64,000 nucleotides of DNA from Bemisia tabaci (GCF_918797505.1 NC_092801.1:16182001-16246000), one strand, 5' to 3'. Shown: positions 11,846 through 22,682, counted from the first letter of the stretch. Program-made: numbers and translations. The notes: generated by a model from the sequence alone, not told the origin.

Positions 11846-12611
11846 TAGAGTACTTTAATTGGGAGAGTATGGACAACTCGATTTCTGTAGCTCTTAGGGC
11901 CCAAAAGGGCGACAACGTGAAGAACGAAAATCACTAGAAAAGTGCCGCTGCTAAGCCATGCATTTGAAATATTTATCAATATGGCCGACTGCGCATTGAA
12001 AACATGCGTCTTTAAAGGATTAAGACTTTGAGACTGAGAAAATTTATGCGAAACCAAAGTTTTGACCGTGTTTTTATAATTTTTGATCAGTGCACCTACT
12101 CTCGGAGTTTAAATTATTACCACTGGATAATCCGAGTTCATACACGGAGAAAAAAACCTCGTGCGTGGGACCCGAAGTTTAGGTCATATGGATCTCTGAA
12201 GTTTTCGGATTGAGCATCTGAACGCTTTAGGTCTAGCTGTCGAGGTTCGGATCACACATCTGAAACTCCAGTTCTTACATCTGAAGTACTTCAGACGTGA
12301 GAACCGAAAGTTTTTCGGATGTGAGAGCCGAAGTTGTTGGGATGTGAAAACCGAAGTACTTCTGATGTAAGAACTGAAGTTTCAGATGTGTGATCCAACC
12401 CTCAGCAGTTGGACCTAAAGTGTTCGGATGCTCAATCCGAAAACTTCAGAGATCCATAGGACCTAAACTTCGAGACCCACGCACGAAGGTTTTTTCTCCG
12501 TGATAGGTTGGCTGCCCTTCTGGACCCCCTCTGCCCAAATGCTACACGAACTGATCAAACCTAACCTCCAAATTTTCGAGTCGTCCATACTTTCCCGGTA
12601 AAGGCACTCTA
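11846..12611. mobile_element. hAT-like MITE, family D (copy 1, contains nested F)
   Basis: Starts TAGAGTACTTTAATTGGGAG and ends GGTAAAGGCACTCTA. The 8-bp string ATTTTCGG lies at 11838-11845 and again at 12612-12619, a perfect hAT-size TSD. Subterminal GAGTATGGACAACTCG and TAGCTCTTAGGGCCC are mirrored near the right end. A family F element occupies 12143-12502. Without it D is about 400 bp and strongly palindromic. No transposase is present. Confidence 0.92.
12143..12502. mobile_element. palindromic MITE, family F (copy 1, nested in D)
   Basis: TIRs are CACGGAGAAAAAAACCT and its complement ending TTTTTTCTCCGTG. It is internally palindromic, rich in CCGAAGTT-type motifs. It interrupts D between GTTCATA and ATAGGTTGG, while the uninterrupted complement near 42890 reads CAACCTATGAAC. 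That gives a 3-bp ATA TSD. Another full copy is at 21512-21823. Confidence 0.92.
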
Positions 12612-12849
12612 ATTTTCGGGAATAGATCTGTTCCGGAATTGGCGATTTGCGACCGACCGAGCGCTGCCGCCGTTGGCTCGACAGTCGACGTCTGGGAGCT
12701 TGGACTTTCTCCATCTGCAACTGCACCTCCCGAGAAAGTGGATGCTGGCTGGAGCAGCCGAGCCGGTCTCCATGCATCGGCTCCGGCCTCCGTCCCTAAG
12801 ATCCGCCGGGAAGTATCGAATCGATACCCAGCTCCATCTGCACCTGCCG
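12612..12849. other. GC-richer unique-looking stretch
   Basis: About 240 bp between family D and family P, with overlapping short frames on the plus strand (12639-12932, 12673-12900). The frames share no motif with known proteins that I can see. Confidence 0.35.
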
Positions 12850-13082
12850 CACAGTGGATCGAGTCAATGGAAGAGGTCGGACAAAATTTGGAAGCGTTAA
12901 ACGCTCATAACTCCGTTTATACAAGACTTTGAGGTTTTAAAAATGATTCCGTTGATTTTTTCGTGAAATTTACTTCCAGAAGCACTCGTTTAAATTTAAA
13001 ATGTGTCGAAATTAACATCAAAATTTGCAGTTTTAGTCAAAAATTCCATGTCCGACCTCTCTAATTGACTCGATTCACTGTG
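12850..13082. mobile_element. MITE family P (copy 1)
   Basis: TIRs are CACAGTGGATCGAGTC and GACTCGATTCACTGTG. Subterminal GAGGTCGGACAAAATTT is mirrored by CATGTCCGACCTCTCT. A second copy is at 51420-51652, and a third starts at 63964 and runs off the window. Confidence 0.88.
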
Positions 13083-13214
13083 CGCCGAGCAGCGCTGCGC
13101 TGTGTCTGTTCTGCGCTGCCTTTGCGCGACCTTTGCTCTTACACCTCCTGCCCCTTTCACTGCGCTTGCATTCCTCCACCGAGTGGTTCTCCAGTCTTAG
13201 GGGCCCCGTTCATA

Positions 13215-14251
13215 CACTGAAAAAAAGTTACGGGCTATAGCCATACCGTCCGTTCCGGGTTATGTAGACATACCGTTCGTCTCGGGATTATATAGATATA
13301 CCGTCCGTTCCAGGCTCAAATAGAGTAGAGTACCTTTATAGATAGAGTATGGCCATTCGTATCTTTTTACTTCAGGAAAACTGTTCCGCTTTTTGATTGG
13401 TCAACACGTTTTTAGGCGTCATGATGCTCTTACGGCTGTAAATAAACAAACAAAATGGCGGCTCACAGTAACATCGATAAGAAGCTAAATTTGACAAAAA
13501 TTTCGATTATACGGCAGTAACAATTTGAACTAGCATAGCTACGAATAACACACGAAAACATTGTTAAATCGCCTTTCACCTTTATCACAGGAGGATGTAA
13601 GATGTGCATAACCTCAAACTTGCTTGCTGATAACAGATAACAGCGATCTTGTTTGTTTATTTACGGCCGTAAGAACATCGTGTCAGCCTATTTTCACGCG
13701 ACCAATGAAAAACCGGAACAGAAATGACCATACTCAGTCTATAAAGGTACTCTAGTTCTTACGGCCGCAAATCAACAGACAAGATGGCTGTTATCAGCAA
13801 GCAAGTTTGAGATTATGCACATCTTAAATCATCCTGTGATAAATGCGAAGGGCGATTTAACAGTGTTTTCATGTGTTATTAGTAGATATGCTAGTTCAAA
13901 CTGTTACCGCCGTATAGTTGAACTTTTGTCAAATTTTAGCTTCTTATCGATGTTACGGTGAGTCGCCATCTTGTTTTTTTATTTGCGGCCGTAAGAGCAT
14001 CATGAAACCTAAAAACTCGTTGAACAATCAAAAAGCGGCACAGTTTTCCTGAAGTAAAAAGATACAAACGGCCACACTCTGTCTCTAAAGGTACTCTAGG
14101 CTCAGATGCTGAAAGTTCCGGGTGCTAGAGCCGTAGCTCCGATTGCTCCGGGTGATGCACCCGGAACTTTCGGCCTTTGAGCCCGGCACGCGGACGGTAT
14201 GTCTATATAGCACGTAAGAACGGCTTCCACGCCCGGAGTTTTTTTTCAGTG
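13215..14251. mobile_element. MITE family C (copy 1, contains nested D)
   Basis: Ends are CACTGAAAAAAAGTTACGGG and TTTTTTTTCAGTG, with TA on both outer flanks. The interior is a GC-rich palindrome built from CCGTCCG, GTTCCGGGCTCAGA and GGCCGAAAGTTCCGGG motifs. It is split by a family D element at 13321-14098. Related copies: 57516-57706 and 57831-58020; truncated ones lie within the G arms. Confidence 0.9.
13321..14098. mobile_element. hAT-like MITE, family D (copy 2, double palindrome)
   Basis: Starts TAGAGTAGAGTACC and ends GGTACTCTA. GGCTCAAA (13313-13320) and GGCTCAGA (14099-14106) flank it, an 8-bp TSD with one mismatch. An internal TAAAGGTACTCTA near 13742-13754 suggests two fused or overlapping elements. 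13321-13754 is a palindrome on its own, and 13755-14098 is an inverted relative of the first part. Arms include GGAAAACTGTTCCGCTTTTT and TAAATAAACAAACAA. Confidence 0.9.
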
Positions 14252-14357
14252 TACCTGTAGTCGTTCCTTAAGGAATTTTCAAATTCTTTTATTTTAAAAA
14301 AATGTACATTTCCTTAAGTTGAACAGCATTTTACTTTATCGGGTTGTTGAATTTTAA

Positions 14358-14664
14358 GACTGTAACTCACTTTTCTTTTGCCGGTCCTTATGTTGTCTTG
14401 AATGTAATTCTGTTAGACGATGATCATTTCGAACGCTTATGAGCGTTCATCTTCAGGTCTGTGGGAATCGCGAATCGCGATTTTGTCAACGAAATACGTA
14501 AAAGCTTTTAATGTTTTAATTACGTATTTCGTTGACTTAATCGCGATTCGCGATTCCTACAGACTTGAAGATGAACGCTCATAAGCGTTCGAAATGATCA
14601 TCGTCTAACAGAATTTCATTCAAAACACTATCAGGACCGAAAAAAGGAAAGTAAGTTACAGTCA
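14358..14664. mobile_element. long hairpin element (family Q)
   Basis: Arms of roughly 145 bp run 14358-14500 and 14514-14664. The left arm includes GACTGTAACTCAC, GCTTATGAGCGTTC and AATCGCGAATCGCGATT; the right arm mirrors them. The loop is about 15 bp around TTTTAATGTTTTAATT. Seen only once here, so its exact ends are uncertain. Confidence 0.85.
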
Positions 14665-14669
14665 TAAAA

Positions 14670-15190
14670 AAAATTTTACATTTTCATTTTTTATCACGGT
14701 TCGTCTTAAAAATTTACGAGGCTGATTTTCATGATTTTTGCGGCCATCGATAGGGAATAGTCCAAATAGGTAAGAGCTCACTCTACTTAGATCAACTCAC
14801 TGCGCACTGGGCCCGCTCAAACCGGATTTTTGTTGCCGATTGGGCGAGCCAAACTGGGTGCATCCTTGGAGTTCGTATTATTCTTTGACGCAATCATAAT
14901 TTTTCAAAACAAAATTGAGACTCATCCACCAAATATATGGTGGGATTTTTTGAAAAAATGAAGCAAAAAGTAAATTCTAAAAAATGTAGAAATTTAAAAA
15001 TGACCTGATGATGGCGTCCAACCAGCATCAATTGGACGTATTTCTATCAAACGGACCTAAGCGCCAATTTGAGTTCCTTTTGAGGAATTTAGAATGCCGG
15101 ATAGAGCGCTCTGTCAAACGGAACTAAACGCTATGGAAAAGCATTGCGAGTATACGACGGGATAAGCCCGACGCCCAGTTCCGCCGCCAA
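14670..15190. other. no gene recognised
   Basis: Mixed-composition sequence with two related motifs, TTCTATCAAACGGACCTAA near 15031 and GTCAAACGGAACTAAACGC near 15112, which look like parts of one old repeat. Confidence 0.4.
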
Positions 15191-15745
15191 TCCAAGGGAG
15201 AGCTTGATTCCTTTTCCGCCGACTCGGAGACTTTAACGCAGAGATAGGAAAGTTGGACAGAGCAAAATACGTGATACAACGATTTTAACTTCCACGTAGG
15301 TAAAATTGCATAGCCACAAAAATGAAGGAGAACTCATTATGAGCCTCTTTATCGATGACTTGGAGACCTCAACGCACAGATAGAAAAGTTAGATGGGGAA
15401 GAAAGTTAGATAAGGCGAAACACGTGTTGCAACTATTCCACTTAAAAAAGAAAGTTTTCAATGATTTAGACAATAATATTTTCAAAACCATTGAAATTTT
15501 TTCTTACGGGCTATATAGACATACCGTCCGCGTTTCGGGCTCAGAGGCCGGAAGTTCCGGGCATATCACCAGGAGCAGTCGAATTTCCGGCTGCAGCACC
15601 CGGAACTTTCGGCTTCTGAGCCCGGAACGGACTTATTGTCCGTAAAGCCCGAAACTTTTTTTTTTCAGGGTAAGAAACATTGGCATGTTTTAAATATTTC
15701 AGTAATTTCAGCTAAAATAGATTAGTCGAATTCTGAAGGACATTC

Positions 15746-16696
15746 CCGTTTGTGAACTGCGAAGGCCTAAACTACGGGAACCAATCAGAAATGGATTCGC
15801 AGTGTAGGCATGTAACCAGGATTTTGTTTCGAGGGGGGCTTGGTCGGGTAAGCGAGGTTCTCCCCGCCCCCTCCGACTAAGGGGGAGTTTGTGGGGTATG
15901 GAATACCTCCCAGCTCAGAGAAGGGTCAGGGGATTTTTGAAATTTTAAATCTATTTGGACGCAATTTGAGGCTTCTGTGACGCAAATTTTCCATCAATTT
16001 CTGCGGAAAAATTAAGTTCTTTTTTTAATTTTCGGACTAAAATACCTTAAATTGTTGCATTCAACACATTTGGAAGAGTTTAGAAATTTCAACTCTATTG
16101 GAACGTTTTTCGAAAGTTCAAACTTCCTCTTCTCTCGCCTTTTCTTGTTTTATATCTCTTCTTTTCTTCATTATCTTCCTCCTTTTTTCGCTTTCGGGGA
16201 GAGAGGGGCTTAAGCCCTCCAAGCCCCCCCCCCCCCCCCGGCTACGTGCCCGTAACAGTGTATTTACTCTCAGTATAAGGGACTCTAAGCTACATAAGCT
16301 TTCAAAGTTTTCGATTTTTGTCCAGATTCTTTTAAAGACTCGTCCCGCTGTGGGCCAGTGGGACGATGCGCCGGAGCTTTGAGCAAATATCGGCGCATGC
16401 GCAGTGCGAGCCCGGTGCCAGTGTGGGACGCGGCCGGCGCGATGCGGCGTCGACGCGCTCGGTGCTATGCGGAAACGGGTCAATCGGTCAATTGGTCATT
16501 TGTTCCACGTTCCCCAGACGGACGGGGACCCCAACCACTCGGCAAGCCACAACACAGTGGACCGACGCGTCACGTCTACCTGACGTCGCATGTCGCGCAG
16601 GTGATCTAATCCGGAACGTGGCCCAAAGTCTCTAACGTGGATGCAATCAACTGCCGTAATAGCGAAGAAAGCCGTAACTCTGAAATTTTCGAAACC
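15746..16696. other. spacer between the G arms, with old repeat scraps and a GC-rich patch
   Basis: 15755-15800 resembles the CGGGAACCAATCAGAAATGG block of the family D element at 51665. 16200-16260 is a GGGGCTTAAGCCCTCC / C-run / GGCTACG motif of a type common in invertebrate repeats. 16269-16292 is a solo D-like end (GTATAAGGGACTCTA). 16340-16620 is CpG-rich. The open frames here (94-121 codons) lie mostly over the C-run and CpG patch, and I do not call them genes. Confidence 0.5.
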
Positions 16697-16833
16697 GAGT
16701 TCCCTTCAGAATTCGACTTATCTATTTTAGATGAAATGGAGATGTTGCTTTGAATTGTTGATAGATGAGTATAGATTTGTAAAACTGATTAGGTTGGGTG
16801 AAGTTATTTCTCAAGAAAATTGTGGTATTTCTG

Positions 16834-17330
16834 CAATGGAGATGTTGCATGTGTGAGGAATTTGCGATTCGACTGTTGATTTTTATGTAAAAGTTCGCGA
16901 GAAACACGATGGTGCCACTGGTTTTCTCTGAGATCAACTCCCAAGCTCAAAAAAGCTCTCAAGTTGAGGCCAAAATGGAGGGGATATCCCACGCTATCCT
17001 GAGGGTCCACCTCTACATCAAGACAAACTCTCCATGCGAAGATAGGGAGCAAATACATTGACAGGGCTGTCACTGTATTTGGGGACCACACAACTGAAAA
17101 TACGGCAACCTTGCTAATGTATCTTTGCATGGAGAGTTTGTCTTGATGTAGACGTGAACTTTTAGGATAGCGTGGGATATCCCGTCCATTTTGTCCTCAA
17201 CTTGAGAGCTTTTTTGAGCTTGGGAGATGATTTCAGAGAAAACCAGTGGCACTATCGTGTTTCTCGCGAACTTTTACATAAAAATCAACAGTCAAATCGC
17301 AAATTCCTCACACATGCAACATCTCCATTA
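16834..17330. mobile_element. fold-back element, family A (copy 3, nested in G)
   Basis: Begins CAATGGAGATGTTGCATG and ends CATGCAACATCTCCATTA, with the same arm content as 1246-1750. It interrupts the right arm of G: the intact left arm (reversed) joins the two sides of this insertion directly. A short extra piece of the same TIR (ATGGAGATGTTGC at 16736) plus about 85 bp precedes it, so the insertion is compound. Confidence 0.88.
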
Positions 17331-17988
17331 CTGAAATATTTAAAACATGCCAATGTGTCTTACCCTGAAAAAAAAATTACGGCGTTTATGGACAATAAGT
17401 CCGTTCCGGGCTCAGAGGTCGAAAGTTCTGGGTGCTGCGGCCGGAAATTCGACTGCTCCTGGCGATATACCCGAAACTTTCGGCCTCTGAGCCCGGAACG
17501 AGGACGGTATGTCTATATAGCCCGTAAGGAAAAATTTCAATGGTTTTGAAAATATTATTGTCTAAATCATTGAAAACTTTCTTCTTTAAGTGGAATAGTT
17601 GCAACACGTGTTTCGCCTTATCTAACTTTCTTCCCCATCTAACTTTTCTATCTGTGCGTTAAAGTCTCCAAGTCATCGAGAAAGAGGCTTACAATAAGTT
17701 CTCCTTCATTTTTGTGGCTATGCAATTTTACCTACTTGGAAGTTAAAATAGTTGTATCACGTGTTTTGCTCTGTCCAACTTTCCTATCTCTGCGTTAAAG
17801 TCTCCGAATCGGCGGGAATAGAATCAAGCTCTCCGTTGTTTTCACGGATATACAAGTTTACCTATGAAAGTCGAAACAGTTTCTTTCGCATTTTTATTTT
17901 TTTGTGGTGATAAATTGATAAATTATTATTTATCAATAATACCAATACAAAATAATATTGGATAATTGATAAACGTGGTGATAAAAGT

Positions 17989-18187
17989 GATCCTATCGGT
18001 GGAAGCGGGTGGTCGCAATGGACAAGAGAGATAGGAAATAGACAAACTAACGACGATACACGAGGGACCCTACAGTTAGTCCATCATTTTGTCCCCTAGT
18101 CTACGGGAGCCGCCCGTTTCAACCAATACAGGATCGCTCTATACTCCCTATGTTTTTTTGTCCATCAATTTCAATAATCAGCCCGCA
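17989..18187. mobile_element. MITE family E, right-hand part
   Basis: Contains GTTAGTCCATCATTTT, the rAACCAATA-GGATCGCTC block and the right terminus AATAATCAGCCCGCA. The left TIR is missing. The full-length form is at 59792-60064. Confidence 0.8.
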
Positions 18188-18256
18188 AGACACTTTCTTT
18201 ATCCCCAGATGTCTTATAGTAACCTGCGCGTTTCGATCGATTACACCCAAAATGTA

Positions 18257-18485
18257 CACTGGAAAAAAAACACATTGGATCTAGAGTCCAGACTATTGAA
18301 AACATTGACAAGAAAAAATACTCTTGATTCAATCGGATTTTTGCTTGAATCAAAACAAAATCCGCTTAAATTAAGAGGCTTAGTTCTTGATTTAAGCTAG
18401 CTTCTGATGGAATCAAGAGTACTTTTTCTTGTCGATGTTTTTCAGAGTTTGGACTCTAGATCCCATGTGTGTTTTTTTTTCAGTG
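18257..18485. mobile_element. MITE family B (copy 1)
   Basis: About 229 bp, ends CACTGGAAAAAAAACACATT and TTTTTTTTCAGTG, with TA on both sides (2-bp TSD). Nested palindromes are GGATCTAGAGTCCAGACT with its mirror, ACAAGAAAAAATACTCTTGA, and an inner TTAAATTAAGAGGCTTAGT core. Same family: 19113, 24974, 42466, 45260, 47817, 54029, 63365. Confidence 0.93.
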
Positions 18486-18489
18486 TAGT

Positions 18490-19112
18490 CGAACAACCAA
18501 GTACTTTCGGTTGGTCTGGCCAAAAAACAGGTTAACAAGAAGTAACCATAAACACGGGAATTTTTACCGTGAAGACTTCCGGTGTTCACACGTCGAAAAA
18601 GACATTGACTTCGGTCAGATGACGTCAACGCTAAAATTAGCACGCTCGGTTTCTGCCGGAAAAAAAATACGCCTCATGTTCGACCTGGCGATCAGCGGAG
18701 GATATTTGTCTAATTGTCAAGACCAACTCATCGGAAGCTCAGTGTGTCAAACAAATAATTGTTTCGTCCCACTTCTTTTTTCCTTCCGTTTTTTTTTTGT
18801 TGACGACCAACTCGCGGGCCGCCTTTCTAATCTCGCTCGTTTGAACCGAACGCGCTCCCGTGATGAGTCGCATCAAGTCAAATATTTCATCGAGCTTCGA
18901 ACGAAACGAAATTCGGAGAAAACGGCGGCAGTTGATGATATTTAGAACTGTGTCAACACTTCGGCTTCCTGGAGCATTGTCGCGGTACTCAGTGGTTCGA
19001 GCTTGGTGCGTGTAAACGATTAGCGTGGGTCATTTCGTAGTTTCCCGCGCGAAAGAACGTAACTATAATCCAATGTTGCCAAATTTTCCGTCGGAAATCG
19101 CATTTTTACCAG
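18490..19112. other. no gene recognised (a 158-codon frame present)
   Basis: A plus-strand frame at 18469-18945 is among the longest non-LINE frames of the window. It starts inside the family B right TIR, contains long T and A runs, and shows no domain I recognise. I leave it uncalled. Confidence 0.4.
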
Positions 19113-19344
19113 CACTGGAGAAAAAGTAGCTTGGATCTAGAGTCCAGACTCTTAAAAACATTGACCTGTAAAAATACTCTTGATTCAATCGGATTTTTTG
19201 CTTGAATCAAAAGAAAATCCGTCTAAATCAAGAGACTCGGCCCTTCGATTCAAGGAGAAATCGCATTGAATCAAGAGTATTTTTTCTCGTCTATGTTAAG
19301 TATAAAGAGCCTGGACTCTAGATCCAAGCGACTTTTTTTCCAGG
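19113..19344. mobile_element. MITE family B (copy 2, diverged ends)
   Basis: Starts CACTGGAGAAAAAGTAGCTT and ends with a mutated GACTTTTTTTCCAGG. The interior palindrome (GGATCTAGAGTCCAGACTCT and mirror) is intact. Confidence 0.85.
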
Positions 19345-19830
19345 GATGAGAATTTTGGACATCTTTATACCGAAAATTCACTGCTTTTTCCTCTTATCTC
19401 ATGCATTAATCCGAAAATTTTGGACAAAAATTGTACAAGTACTTTCTTGTAAAAAAATTAATTGTTTGAGTCAATTTGGCGATCCTGGATTTGAGTACGT
19501 TTCTTCGTCCGGGAAACGACGAAGTCTGTCAGAGAAAATTTCGGCTAAACCGGCGCAAAAAAGAGCTATCTATGTAAGCAAATACAAACTTAATAGATTA
19601 ACGTATCAACTATACGTGACCGTCCACACTGCATGACGGAATCATAGTTTACAGACACAAAATTTTGAGTAGATCAACTGGTAGATTTAATCGGAATCCT
19701 TCTTCTGACTGCAAAATCGTTGCCTAATTTTCTTTCATGTCTTATTGTTTTCACAGAAATCTAAATTACTGGACGCCTTTACATTTCTTGTAAATTTGCC
19801 CGAAATAATGCAGAAAATACTTACAACATT
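19345..19830. other. no gene recognised
   Basis: AT-rich; a 96-codon plus-strand frame at 19346-19636 has no recognisable motif. Confidence 0.4.
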
Positions 19831-20086
19831 TCGACGGTGTAAGTAACCACCTATCTCGTTTGCGATGTTTGGAAATCTCCACTCCTATGTTATTTTTTCA
19901 AAGAGGAACAAATCGAAATCATTCCTTGAAGTTTTCGCAGAAGTTTCTTCGCACGGAGAAGAAAAATCACGGCAGTTTTCAAGAATTGCCGTTGAGTGGC
20001 TTTACATTTAAAAAATAAAGTATGCGAGGAAGTTGGCCACGTCGCGTCGCGAACCAAGATACTGGTTACGGACTTACGCCGTCGAT
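19831..20086. mobile_element. MITE family K (copy 1, diverged)
   Basis: TCGACGGTGTAAGTAACCAC on the left and TTACGCCGTCGA on the right. Shares the internal order ATCTCGTTTGCG, TTTTCA-GAAG, GGAAAAATCACGG-TTTTCA and AAAAAATAAAGTATG with copies at 25434 and 28863. Confidence 0.8.
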
Positions 20087-20305
20087 TTGTTTAATTTTTG
20101 TTTTGTTAATGATCAAAGTAATTAATCTTGATATTGGGTATTTTTATATCTTTCTTGCAATTTTTTTTTTAAAAAAATTATGGATTTTATATCATCCGTT
20201 AATATCGAACATCGAAATTTGGCGTTTCGGGCGAATTTCATTCTCTGCAAAAAAGTATTAAACTTTCAAGAGACTCACAGAGACATTGCTCCGATCGGCG
20301 GAACT

Positions 20306-20455
20306 ACATATGGATTACATTTTGCAATAAGGAACCACCATCTCCGGCTCTTCCATAAAATCACTTTTCTACATCGGGAAACCAATGGCATATACGTTGT
20401 TTATAAAATAAGCGAGAAATAGTGGTTCCTTATTGCAAAATGTGGTCCATATATG
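20306..20455. mobile_element. hairpin MITE (family R)
   Basis: Inverted arms of about 33 bp: TTACATTTTGCAATAAGGAA on the left and GTTCCTTATTGCAAAATGTG on the right. The spacer is about 80 bp. Single copy here. Confidence 0.8.
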
Positions 20456-20787
20456 AGTCCTAAAACTGAGGCCTTGACTCAGAGTCATTTGCAACTGAGC
20501 ACGGTTTGAAAGTGATCCCGAGATCCGAGTCTAGGATGAGCCGTATTGCTTAAAATCCTTGGTTCTCACAAAAGTATTCCAGGTCGCTGAGTTTTGTTCA
20601 CATTCACTCGCGATTCACGACCCCTCCTCAACACATTTTTAACGTCTCGCGAACACCTCGATAAGAGACGCTTGTAATGGGAGGGTGTTGTGTGGGAGCT
20701 GCACGTTCCTTGGCATGCATTCCACGTTGCCATTTTTACTCCGCATTATCCAAAAAATGAACAAACTTCAAACGGGACTTCTGTACA
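20456..20787. other. no gene recognised
   Basis: Nothing recognisable between the hairpin and the microsatellite. Confidence 0.4.
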
Positions 20788-21159
20788 GTAAGTAGTAGTA
20801 AGTAGTAATAGTAATAGTAGTAAGTAGTATTAGTAGTATGTGGAGTAAATAATAGTAGTATGTGGAAGTAAGTAATAGTAGTAAGTAGTAGTACGTAATA
20901 GTAGTAAGTAATAGTAGTAAGTAGTAGTAAAGGAATAGTAGTAAGTAATCACAGTGAGAAGTAGTAATTAATAGTAGTTAGTAGTAGTAAGTAATAGTAG
21001 TTAGTAGTAGTAAGTAAAAGTAGTAAGTAGTAGTAAAGTAATAGTAGTAAGTAGTAGTAAAGTTATAGTAGTAAGTAGTAGTAAGTAATAGTGCTAAGAA
21101 GTAGTAAGTAATAGTACTAAGAAGTAGTAAGTAATAGTAGTAAGTAGTAGTAGTAGTAA

Positions 21160-21221
<62 letters not shown>

Positions 21222-21232
21222 ATAGTAGTAAG
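20788..21232 (+). repeat. AGT/TAG microsatellite
   Basis: About 445 bp of imperfect (AGT)n with interspersed AAGTAATAGTAGT variants, becoming nearly pure (TAG)n at about 21175-21220. The alternation of AGTAAGT and AATAGT gives a second-order texture of roughly 15-25 bp. Confidence 0.95.
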
Positions 21233-21511
21233 TTAACGACAAACGAAAACACAGGAAAATGCGGAAACATGGCTAAAATACAAAATACAAAGGCAGGACG
21301 TTTCGGTACCTTACGGCACCATTATCAAGTATTAGTAGTAAGTTATGTGCATGTGTTATGGTGCCCTGGAAAAGATCCATCGCTGGAACGTACCGTTTGA
21401 ATTTTTTCATGAGACAATCAATGGTCATCAATTTTTCATGCATTTTTTCATTCTGGAGTGAAATTCTATGCCGGAATCTTAATAGCGTCCAAAAACGCGC
21501 AGTGACTAACA

Positions 21512-21823
21512 CACGGAGAAAAAAACTTCGTGCGTTGGACCCGAAGTTGAAGTCATGTGGATCTCTGAAGTTTTCGGATCACGTTTCTAAAAACTTGAGG
21601 TCCAGCTGCCGAAGTTCACGTCAGACATCTGAAGTACGTACTTCGATATATACTGAAGGGTTCGGGTCACACATCTGAAGTATTCCGGGACATACCGAAG
21701 TGCCTTGGTGTCGGACCCGAACTTCGGCAGCTGGACCTTAAGTTTTCGGATGGGTGATCAGAAAACTTCAGAGATCCACATGACCTCAACTTCGGGTCCC
21801 ATGCACGAAGTTTTTTCTCCGTG
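21512..21823. mobile_element. MITE family F (copy 2)
   Basis: CACGGAGAAAAAAACTTCGT on the left and CGAAGTTTTTTCTCCGTG on the right. Flanks end and begin with CA. Palindromic interior with GGATCTCTGAAGTTTTCGGA and mirror. Confidence 0.9.
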
Positions 21824-22128
21824 CACTATTATGGAGCGGAATCTACTCTTAACGCGGAGTGTCATAACGCTTTAGTGGTGCTTATTTCACTTCACGTTCA
21901 TATCGTTCGGGGTTTTGGACGCTAAATTGGCTCCGACACAGAAAACCGAGCCTCGGTTTTTAACGGTGTGATTCAATTGAATGTTATTATTATGCTTCCC
22001 ACTACTAAAGCAAGTCTGGAGGTGGCGGTGGTGACAAATCTGGCAGCGCGATGGTGCGCGACGAAAGAGCATGGCATTTGACGTTGGCCCGAGGAGGACA
22101 TTCCGTCGGGACCCCAAAGACGAGCGCG
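21824..22128. other. no gene recognised
   Basis: Mixed composition; the 87-codon minus-strand frame (21887-22150) shows no known motif and overlaps the next MITE. Confidence 0.4.
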
Positions 22129-22384
22129 CTGCCGTGCTAAGGAAAACCACCGTATGAGCATTCGGATGTTGCCAAATTTCCTTTCAGAAAATATCTATTT
22201 TCCAGGAAAGTTATGAATATTTTCCCTTGAAATTTTCAGGACTTTTCGGTGGAGTTGCGTATGAAATTGTCCGAAATTTTCGGACAATAATATTCGCAAC
22301 GTTTCCAGTAAATTTAGGTTTTATCGGAGGAAATTTGGCAACTCTCGGATGCTCATACGGCGCTTTTCCTTAGGACAGCAGCGC
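22129..22384. mobile_element. MITE family I (copy 2)
   Basis: Left CTGCCGTGCTAAGGAAAACC with CGTATGAGCATTCGG; right CTCATACGGCGCTTTTCC with TTAGGACAGCAG. The interior is AT-rich with TTTTCAGGACTTTTCGG. GCGCG lies on both flanks, but I cannot fix the TSD. Confidence 0.85.
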
Positions 22385-22523
22385 GGGTACCAGCTTCGCG
22401 GCGCGGCGCGGCGCGGTGCAGGCTCTGATCTCTCTCGTGTAAAGGTCGCAGTCGTGAACCGACTGAAATTAACACCCGACGCCCAGATGCGGAGATGCAC
22501 CCGGGACCACTCCTGCCCGGTGA

Positions 22524-22682
22524 CAGTGGCGTGCTTTGCGATGTATCGATCGATACGCCACTGAAACCTATGAAAAAAGATCGATTATCAGGGTGTTCGC
22601 AGCGAACACCTTAGTAATCGATTCTTTACCATAGCTTCAAATGGCGAGATATCGATAATCGATCATTCACGCCACGACACTG
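22524..22682. mobile_element. hAT-like MITE, family J (copy 2)
   Basis: CAGTGGCGTGCTTTGCGATG on the left and TTCACGCCACGACACTG on the right. The central GTGTTCGCAGCGAACAC palindrome is intact. Confidence 0.85.

Larger units (their letters stand above)
15196..17868. repeat. long inverted repeat, about 550-bp arms (family G)
   Basis: Left arm 15196-15745 and right arm 16697-16733 plus 17331-17868 are reverse complements at about 95% by eye. Landmarks are GACTCGGAGACTTTAACGCA, AAATTGCATAGCCACAAAAA, GATGGGGAAGAAAGTTAGAT and AATGATTTAGACAATAATAT. Both arms include a truncated family C element (15500-15670; 17360-17530). The right arm is interrupted by family A sequence. The spacer 15746-16696 includes a GC-rich patch. 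A third arm copy lies at 53776-54028. A transcript across this region could fold into a very long hairpin. Confidence 0.88.

Noticed and set aside
18469..18945. 158-codon plus-strand frame
   Set aside because: Begins inside a MITE terminus, contains homopolymer-driven residues and no recognisable domain.
20081..20200. TTTTAAAAAAATTATGG region as a promoter
   Set aside because: Only AT-rich homopolymers next to a MITE; nothing downstream to transcribe.
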